From Intoshia linei (lineage: Eukaryota > Orthonectida > Rhopaluridae): 25,647 nucleotides of DNA. The position numbers and the translations under genes are program-made. Numbering within the stretch: position 1 is the stretch's first letter; every line of letters starts with the position of its first letter. The DNA is taken from NCBI GenBank assembly GCA_001642005.1, contig LWCA01000494.1:1-25647 (forward strand), given 5' to 3'. Of this stretch, positions 20,001 to 25,647 are shown in pieces. The notes under the pieces were generated by a model. That model did no database searches and was not told where the DNA came from. It saw only the letters and a list, made by a program, of their open reading frames with translations.

Positions 20001-21122
20001 TACACAAAATAAGAAGAAATTCAAAATACAGTGATGATTTCTAATACATTTTCATATAAATGCTTGGATTATGACAACTTTAAGTCTCTTATAAAACTAG
20101 ACTAAAATTTTTGAAATGATAGACAAATTTCTACATTTAACCCACCACAAACACCAAAACAAAATGATAAATATAGCTATAATTTGAAAATTTTTTTTTT
20201 CATATTATAGAATAACGTCAATGGTGCATGACGCAGCTTAACATTATTTATTAAAATATACAAACATTATTAAATTTTTAACACAAACAAAGCATGAATT
20301 TAAGTTTTTGTAAAGAAAAACATGACAATAAACTTAAATTTAGCTGTTTTTTGTTAATTACTTAATTGATCAACGCTGAGTCATTAATGTGTATTTTTCA
20401 GAATTAGTCATCGCATTGTCATTTTTTTTCAAATTACATCTAATCTACTGGGTATATTTTTGAATTTGATATGACACCCTATTGTTCATGATCGAAAGAA
20501 ACTTGCCGAAAATATCGATTTTGATGCACTTGAATGTTTAACATTGAAATATTTAGTAGAATGAAAACTAGAAAAAAATATTAAATTCTGGGAACGTTTT
20601 TAAAATCATGACCATTATCATAAACCGCAACCTTAAAAACTTGCATCTTCACACTCAAAACCACAAATTACCATCTTTTTTTTTTTTTTTAATAAAAAAA
20701 ATCTTAGAATTTAAAAAAAACAAATTTTTGGACCGCTTTTAAAACCATGAGCATTATCATAAATAAAAACCTCAAAAACTTGCATCTTTACTATCAAAAC
20801 CAAAAATTAGCCCTTTTTTATAAAAAATGAAAAAAATCTCAAAATTTAAAAATATTTTACTGAAAAATTTTATTTGAATGTTATACGTCAATTTTTTGCA
20901 ATTTAATATTTATAATATCGAAATTATTTAAAAAATGTGAATTTTTGTGGTGATAATGTATTAAGTCACAAAGTTTTTTCAATTGAATCTATATGTGTAA
21001 ATTAAAGTAATTTTTATATTTCAGATTTCGAGCAAATAACAAAATCTATTAAAACGGACAAAGTTGTAAAATGCCAAATTTCATTTCCAAAAAATTCAGA
21101 ATCATCCTCATCTGAAGAATAA
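17074..21122 (+). CDS. ADRM1: proteasomal ubiquitin receptor ADRM1/Rpn13
   Basis: Eight exons join in frame: 17074-17146, 17184-17314, 17355-17541, 17577-17625, 17658-17701, 17775-17995, 18362-18464 and 21025-21122. They give 301 residues (human about 407). Residues 18-125 form the Pru domain, which binds ubiquitin and the proteasome subunit Rpn2: AGRMYLKEKKVVPDKRLGYF, TDDNLTHFCWR, DWIVFKDNIDFEQV and FIWIQETKT. The ubiquitin-loop Phe (IVF) is kept, while the usual following PDD reads KDN. A short linker replaces the long Ser/Gly-rich one of vertebrates. Residues 188-290 form the DEUBAD domain, which recruits the deubiquitinase UCHL5: LKLDETIFSPLL, LKETFKSPHFLK, NGNSSNLFQQFEF and NFEQITKSIK. 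It ends in an acidic SESSSSEE tail. The first five introns are 32-73 nt. The last is 2560 nt because it hosts a hAT foldback and a family-A repeat. No frame defect is seen. Confidence 0.93.
18952..18959 (+). repeat. left target-site duplication of the hAT foldback
   Basis: TTGTTCAT directly precedes the element and is repeated exactly at 20482-20489. Eight base pairs is the hAT-superfamily duplication length. Confidence 0.85.
18960..19395 (+). repeat. left long inverted arm of the foldback
   Basis: Pairs with 20060-20481. The outer 200 bp are almost identical between arms; similarity falls toward the centre (TTTTGGCGTTT against TTTTGGTGTTT near 19305 and 20150). Confidence 0.8.
20060..20481 (-). 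repeat. right long inverted arm of the foldback
   Basis: Reverse complement of the left arm, with small indels and substitutions. A long hairpin would form in the ADRM1 pre-mRNA. Confidence 0.8.
20482..20489 (+). repeat. right target-site duplication of the hAT foldback
   Basis: TTGTTCAT, identical to 18952-18959. Confidence 0.85.
20570..20875 (+). repeat. dispersed repeat family A, partial copy with two units
   Basis: Two diverged units of about 120 bp each carry TTTTAAAAYCATGASCATTA, then CTCAAAAACTTGCATCTT-like sequence, then TCAAAACCA, and a poly-T/A stretch. It lies in the last ADRM1 intron, just to the right of the foldback element, so the intron has received at least two insertions. 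Confidence 0.6.
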
Positions 21123-21142
21123 AATGTGTTTTTATACATTTA

Positions 21143-21177
21143 AATAAATATATATTAACTATGTTACTACAAATAAA
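21143..21177 (+). promoter_or_regulatory. candidate ADRM1 polyadenylation signals
   Basis: AATAAA occurs at 21143-21148 and 21172-21177, 20 and 49 nt past the ADRM1 stop and only 50 and 21 nt before the next gene's start codon. Either could serve; cleavage must happen within this tiny gap or inside the next gene. Confidence 0.45.
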
Positions 21178-23484
21178 CTTATTTATTGATTTAAACTATG
21201 ATTCCAGAAAAAATAGAATTAAACAGAGATAAATCCTCTGAAACGGAAAAACTCGTATCAGATACGATAAAAACCGAAAATAAAGTGACTTGTGATAAAT
21301 ATGATAATTCAGCATTTAGACTGAAAGAGTATACTTGTGAATAATATATAATGAGATAATTTTAGTGACTTGAAGGACAGAAAATTCCGTGTAATATTAA
21401 TGTCTTCATTGATATTTGCATTTGCAGTAACGATATCGCTAATTGTGAGTATTTTTGTGAATAAACCAATAATCGACGGAGCAGTGTCTTCTACAAGCAA
21501 AGTTTGTTCTGACATTGGTTTAGATTTGATTACTCGAGGAGGTTCTGCTATGGATGCTGTCATCGGCGCTACACTATGCGAAACTGTCGTTAATCCACAT
21601 TCGACCAGTTTGGGAGGTTCAGGGTTTTTAATTTATCATGATAAAAACGAAAAAACATTATCCTACGATTTTAACATTATGGCTCCTAAAAATCTTAATG
21701 ATCAAGTTTTGACACAGGACGGTGCGATACTAGGAAACGTTTTATTATTTTTTACTTTTTTAAATCAATTAGCATAGTTTATCTATCGGAGTACCCGGTA
21801 TGTTGCTGGGTTTTATTGAAGCACAACTGGATTATGGTTATTTGACCTGGGAAGAAATTTTAAAACCCATCATCAAATTGGCTCGTTTTGGATACAATGT
21901 CACCAAATCTCAAGGTAAAAAAATTACAAAGAGAGATTTAAAAATTCTCTGGTTCGTCAATTCTGGTTATACCATAGAAATAAATTAATTTTTTAATACC
22001 CCTGTTAATAAAATACACTTTTTAAAACATTTTTTGCGTATTGTAGAAATTCATGTACAAATTTAATATTTTGTAGTATTATTATTTATTAATCATAAAA
22101 ATAGAACAAATAATGCAATTTGTCAATTATGATTCAATTATATGTCCTCACTTGAAATCGATGCTATTTGACGAAAACAAGGAACCTTTTCCAGCGGGAA
22201 CTTTAAGAAAACGTGAAACATATGCCAATTTTCTTGAAGCTTTTTCTAAAAATCCAAAAAAATCCTTTTTCACTGACGAATTTGCTAAAGCCTTATCCAA
22301 GACTTCGCAAAACATTGGAGCAATGTTTACTTATTCCGATTTTGAACTCTATAAAGTTATAAAGAAAAATGCAATAAAATCAAATTATTTTGGTGCCTGA
22401 TAATTTATTTTTCTAATTATTATTTTTAAATAGACGTTACAATTTATGGCTGCCATCCTCCTTGCAGGTAATGCAAAATTTTTGTAAAATTATTGTATTT
22501 TTTCATTTAATCAGTTCTGCTCTCGTAATTCTGGCCATGAAAATCCTCAGTCTGTATAAAGATTTCAATAAAAAGTCTCTTGGAGAAAAACTGGTCATAA
22601 TATTAAAAGTAAATGTTATATTTTAATAATAATTTTCAAATAGATTTTAAGATCAACCTTATCAAATACAAATAAATTTGATTTAAAAATTTTGGAGTAT
22701 ATTTAAAAATATTAAATGAATGAAAAAATTTGAAACTAGGGACAAATTTGCTGAGACTGCAAAGGAAAGTATCGATATTGTAAATTTTGATTGGACCAAT
22801 TACAAAAATGATTCAACTGTAGCTAGCCACGTGTCAGCTTTCGACATGTACGGCGGAGTCGCTTCAATTTCAACGTATGTTTTGAATTGGTATATTTTTT
22901 GAATTTTGATACATGTAGCACTTTAAATTCTCCGTTTGGCGCAGGAGTTATGACAAGTTTATATGGAATTATATTGAATGATCAATTGAAACAGTTTGAT
23001 CCTCCATCTTTTAATAATACTGTAATTGGTTAATTTTCAATGTTCATTTTTTTAAGGATAATAAAATTGAATCTCTAAAAAGGCCATTTTCTTCGTTGAG
23101 TCCGATTTATATTTATAGTGAAAATAAAGCATGTGGACAGCAAATTTCACTTGGAGCTTATAATATTGCATCAAATTATGGATCGAATATTATTTCTGGT
23201 ATTTTTTTGTTGTACATTTTTGTATTAGTTTATCATTTTTTTATTGATTCAAAATTTTTCTTAGCTGTTGTGCAAATTCTACAACATCTCATTTATGTTA
23301 ATTCAACTTTAAGGAAAACTGTTGCAGATAGCCTGGTGTTTTTGGTTAGTAAAAATCGTACTCTGTTCATTAATTATGAAGGTTTATATTTTTTTATATA
23401 TAACTTTGTGTCTGCTTTTTTACCATAACGGCGTTAATTTTTGATATTTAAATTTTTCCTGTTTTTTTTGTATATGTTGCATAA

Positions 23485-23882
23485 AATGTGTACAACTGTG
23501 AAATGTACACATTCCAGGGGCAAGTCGTAGAATGTATACGTTTCATGGACAAGTCGTAGAATGTGTAAAATTTTCATTTATATTTTAATTTTAGTTTACT
23601 TTTGGTTTTAGGAAATTTTTTTTGAACCAATCTTAAAAACCACTTGAAAGAATGTTAAAAAAAATCTTAAAAACCCCCTTGAAAGTTTGGTTCAAAAAAA
23701 TCTTAAAACCCCCGTTAAAAGTTTGGTTCAAAAAAAATTCTAATAAACCCCTCTTAAAAGTTTGTTTAAACAAATTTCTAAGAAACGCCCTTTAAAATTT
23801 TACGACTTATCCATGAAATGTATACACATATGTATTATATATGATATGTACATTTCAGTTTTACACATTCTATACGACATAT
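23485..23882. repeat. composite repeat in a GGT intron: tandem array inside inverted flanks
   Basis: A tandem array of about five diverged 46-bp units (motifs AAAGTTTGGTTCAAAAAAA and TCTTAAAACCCC) occupies about 23625-23810. It is flanked by inverted copies. The left one (about 23500-23573) reads GTTTCATGGACAAGTCGTAG, then AATGTGTAAAA. The right one (about 23800-23880) contains the reverse complement of both parts. The whole lies in the 820-nt intron 23382-24201, the longest of this gene. Confidence 0.7.
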
Positions 23883-24480
23883 AAAACACAATATATTTGC
23901 TATGATTTTTTTTATTTTCTAAAATAATGGATAATTTCTGGTTCTGAGAAACTGTATTTCAATTTTCCTTCTGATAGTTTTTTTCGTTTTTCAAGAAAAT
24001 GAATAATTTGGCGTTTTAACCGTGGAGAAACAAATTTATGAGGTTCAAAGTTGTCTTACTTTATAAGCAGGAAAAAAAAAACTGAGAATTTGTGTATTTG
24101 ATATTTCTGGAACGGTAAATAACGGTTTTATTGTTCTAAAAAAATGTTTACAGACGAATTTACAGACACATGTTTAGCAACTTTTACTTTATACAAGTAA
24201 GGATTAGATTTGGACGATACTACACTTGCGGAAATTGCTAAGGTTTTTCCAAATACCGCGAAACTTGAAACACCTACCACTTCTATTAACAGTGTCATTT
24301 ATCGAAATGAAAAGGTAATAGTTTTCATTTATTACAACTTAAATTAAATAAATACATACACGTATTATTGCAATGATCTTTTATTTAATCTATGTTTGTT
24401 TATTCTTTAAACATCAAGTTGAATAAAATTATGTAATTTATTGGTAAATTATATTATAGACGTTTTCAATTGTTAAGACT

Positions 24481-24542
24481 ATGTTTTCAGCAATAAGGTT
24501 ATGTTTGCAATCGATAGGAGTATGTTTGCAATCAATAGGAGT
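24481..24542 (+). repeat. 21-bp tandem repeat, about three copies
   Basis: ATGTTTGCAATCRATAGGAGT occurs twice with one difference (24501 and 24522), preceded by a diverged first copy (24481). It is followed by TACTCCTACTCCTAT, an inverse echo of the unit end. It lies in the last intron of the GGT-like gene. Confidence 0.75.
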
Positions 24543-25095
24543 ATTGTTTACTCCTACTCCTATATCATAATAATTATATGGCATAATTTTATCCACAGGG
24601 GAATCAAAGTATGAAATTTTTCTTAAAGTGAATTTATGTTGTTTTCATGGTTGCATTATTCATATTTACGCGAATTCTCTATGTTAAAATTATCCCACAG
24701 CCCAATATTGGTGAACTAGAAAGAAATTTTTTTCAGATAATATATGTATTTAGTATTAATTAAACTTTAATATTCTACTTATTGCTAGATGATTGCATAT
24801 TCTGATAAAAGATCATTTGGCGAAGCGAGTGTGTCCAGCACATTTGAAAAATATCAAGATTTAAATGTCAATAATAAATAATTTAGATATATGCAAGACT
24901 TTTAAGTTTTTGTAAATATTTACTTTGAATTTTAACTGAGAAATTTAAAATATACTTGTATTATAATATTAGAATGCAATTGAAAATTAGGTATCTAATA
25001 TATTTATTTGAGTTGTGATTGAATGAGATTTTTTAGGTTTTCATACTGGATTATGCATACTGATATGCATACAGCCTATGTCTTAGACTCTTAGA

Positions 25096-25400
25096 CATAG
25101 TTTCTCAACCGGGGGCGCAAATTTTTATAAATTATTTGATTGTTTAGTTTTATTTTTTGTGAGGTTTATTCATTTCAATGAACTTAAGGAAGAATTCTTA
25201 TTTTGTAGTGAACTCCTTACAAATCCAAAAACAATGAATATCTATAAAAAAATTGATCACTTTTTTATTAAAGGAAATGTAAATTGGAACAATCTATGTG
25301 GTGTTTGTAATGATGGTGCACCAGCTATGCTTAGTCAAAATCTGGGTTTTAGGTAAAAATAAAAGAAAAAGTTCCAGGTGTTAAAGAGGAAATTTCTGAT
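25096..25400 (+). mobile_element. internally deleted hAT element with transposase fragment
   Basis: A terminus CATAGTTTCTCAACCGGGGG at 25096 is followed after only about 60 bp by a transposase segment in mid-domain (25156-25356). This reads VRFIHFNELKEEFLFCSELL and then NWNNLCGVCNDGAPAM, the catalytic-region motif of ZBED-type hAT transposases. The whole N-terminal half, including the BED finger, is missing, so the element has an internal deletion. After 25356 the frame stops and resumes weakly (VKIKEKVPGVKEEIS). No right terminus is recognisable before the window ends. Confidence 0.65.
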
Positions 25401-25647
25401 TAATCCTAAGTCTTTATTAATGAAATTTTTTTAATGGAATTTTGAATTATTTATTTTTTTTATAATAAATTTTTATGAATCAAAAATTCCGTTAATAAAA
25501 ATTTTATCTCTAAAGCACTATAATCTATTTTAAATTACTATTACAGTCAAAATCTCATTTAACGAAAATATTAGAAATGTAACTGTATTAGAGATGTGCT
25601 GCTGCACACATGTCTTAAATTTATCAAAATTATATTTAATATGAACA
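25401..25647. other. AT-rich window end, nothing recognised
   Basis: No frame or terminus stands out. A GTGCTGCTGCACAC stretch near 25597 is a short near-palindrome. Confidence 0.4.

Larger units (their letters stand above)
18960..20481. mobile_element. non-autonomous hAT foldback element, 1522 bp
   Basis: The element begins TAGGGTGTCACATC and ends ATATGACACCCTA, flanked by exact 8-bp copies of TTGTTCAT. The terminal inverted repeats are very long. The left arm, to about 19395, matches the reverse complement of about 20060-20481 throughout, for example GATTAGATGTAATTT, ATTAATGACTCAGCGTTGAT and CAATTAAGTAATTAAC on both arms. The unique centre (about 650 bp) has only short, unrecognised frames and no transposase, so the element depends on one made elsewhere. 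It sits in the last intron of ADRM1, between the two halves of the DEUBAD coding region, and has left the splice sites intact. Confidence 0.88.
21198..24881 (+). pseudogene. GGT: gamma-glutamyltransferase-like gene, catalytically dead and probably broken
   Basis: Exons follow the GGT order: 21198-about 21336 (cytoplasmic tail), about 21366-21738, 21773-21965, 22105-22392, 22434-22467, 22515-22608, 22644-22703, 22720-22874, 22919-23021, 23057-23198, 23265-23381, 24202-24314 and 24789-24881. Landmarks are a hydrophobic anchor (LMSSLIFAFAVTISLIVSIF), LITRGGSAMDAVIGATLCET, VVNPHSTSLGGSGF, SIGVPGMLLGFIEAQLDYGY, RPFSSLSP and a final AYSDKRSFGEA. Active GGT is a type II membrane or periplasmic enzyme that cuts glutathione after self-cleavage at a threonine. 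Here the GTSHxS nucleophile motif reads VASHVS (Thr to Ala, GCT at 22822-22824). The substrate arginine (NARExAP) reads FNIMAP, NNExDDF reads NDQLKQF, and GASGG reads GAYNI. An in-frame TAA at 22704 and a one-frame jump before 22720 break it, and the first junction needs an implausible 19-nt intron. It is either a decaying gene or a pseudoenzyme with assembly errors. Confidence 0.82.

Noticed and set aside
10793-24881. A metabolic gene cluster linking the decarboxylase and GGT through taurine and glutathione metabolism
   Set aside because: The genes are on opposite strands, more than 4 kb of gene-poor DNA and the unrelated ADRM1 gene separate them, and the GGT looks dead; simple neighbourhood is the better reading.
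1-25647. CRISPR array, tRNA, rRNA or bacterial transfer island
   Set aside because: There are no regularly spaced repeats with unique spacers, no cloverleaf-like GC-rich segments, and the genes contain spliceosomal-type introns.

Overview
This is an animal (metazoan) nuclear genomic window. It is strongly A+T-rich by eye, and its genes are split by GT-AG introns that are mostly only 32-52 nt long. There are no bacterial operons, Shine-Dalgarno sites, tRNA or rRNA genes that I can see. The gene set (proteasome ubiquitin receptor ADRM1, cysteine-sulfinate/acidic amino acid decarboxylase, gamma-glutamyltransferase) and the hAT, Tigger and MULE relics are animal-like. Tiny introns in an AT-rich, transposon-littered sequence would fit a small-genome invertebrate, for example a simplified parasite, but the species is inference.

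Layout. 1-900: an edge fragment resembling a hAT transposase and an unidentified, probably broken plus-strand gene. 1108-2036: the 3' end of a minus-strand gene with a low-complexity tail. 2537-3065: a dispersed repeat. 3918-5192: a complete 4-exon minus-strand gene for an unidentified 328-residue protein with a Dpy-30-like motif. 5771-8564: a transposon graveyard (Tigger fragment, an almost whole hAT element with dead transposase, a MULE fragment). 10793-13295: an intact 9-exon minus-strand decarboxylase of 494 residues (CSAD type). 13300-17073: gene-poor, with a second repeat copy, palindromes and a hAT terminus. 17074-21122: an intact 8-exon ADRM1/Rpn13 gene of 301 residues whose last intron carries a 1.5-kb hAT foldback element with an exact 8-bp target duplication. 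21198-24881: a gamma-glutamyltransferase-like gene that starts only 75 bp after ADRM1 and looks catalytically dead. 25096-end: an internally deleted hAT relic.

The exon models were built by hand from reading frame, splice-site dinucleotides, intron phase and match to family motifs. ADRM1, the decarboxylase and the 328-residue gene join without any frame conflict. The GGT-like gene joins across most exons, but it has one in-frame stop and an unresolved 5' junction.

The most interesting points are: (i) the GGT-like gene keeps its fold-defining exons but has lost the nucleophilic threonine and most gamma-glutamyl-binding residues; (ii) the hAT foldback inside ADRM1; (iii) a dispersed repeat family present in four copies in both orientations; (iv) a composite tandem/inverted repeat inside a GGT intron; (v) two or three conserved-looking genes that I could not name.
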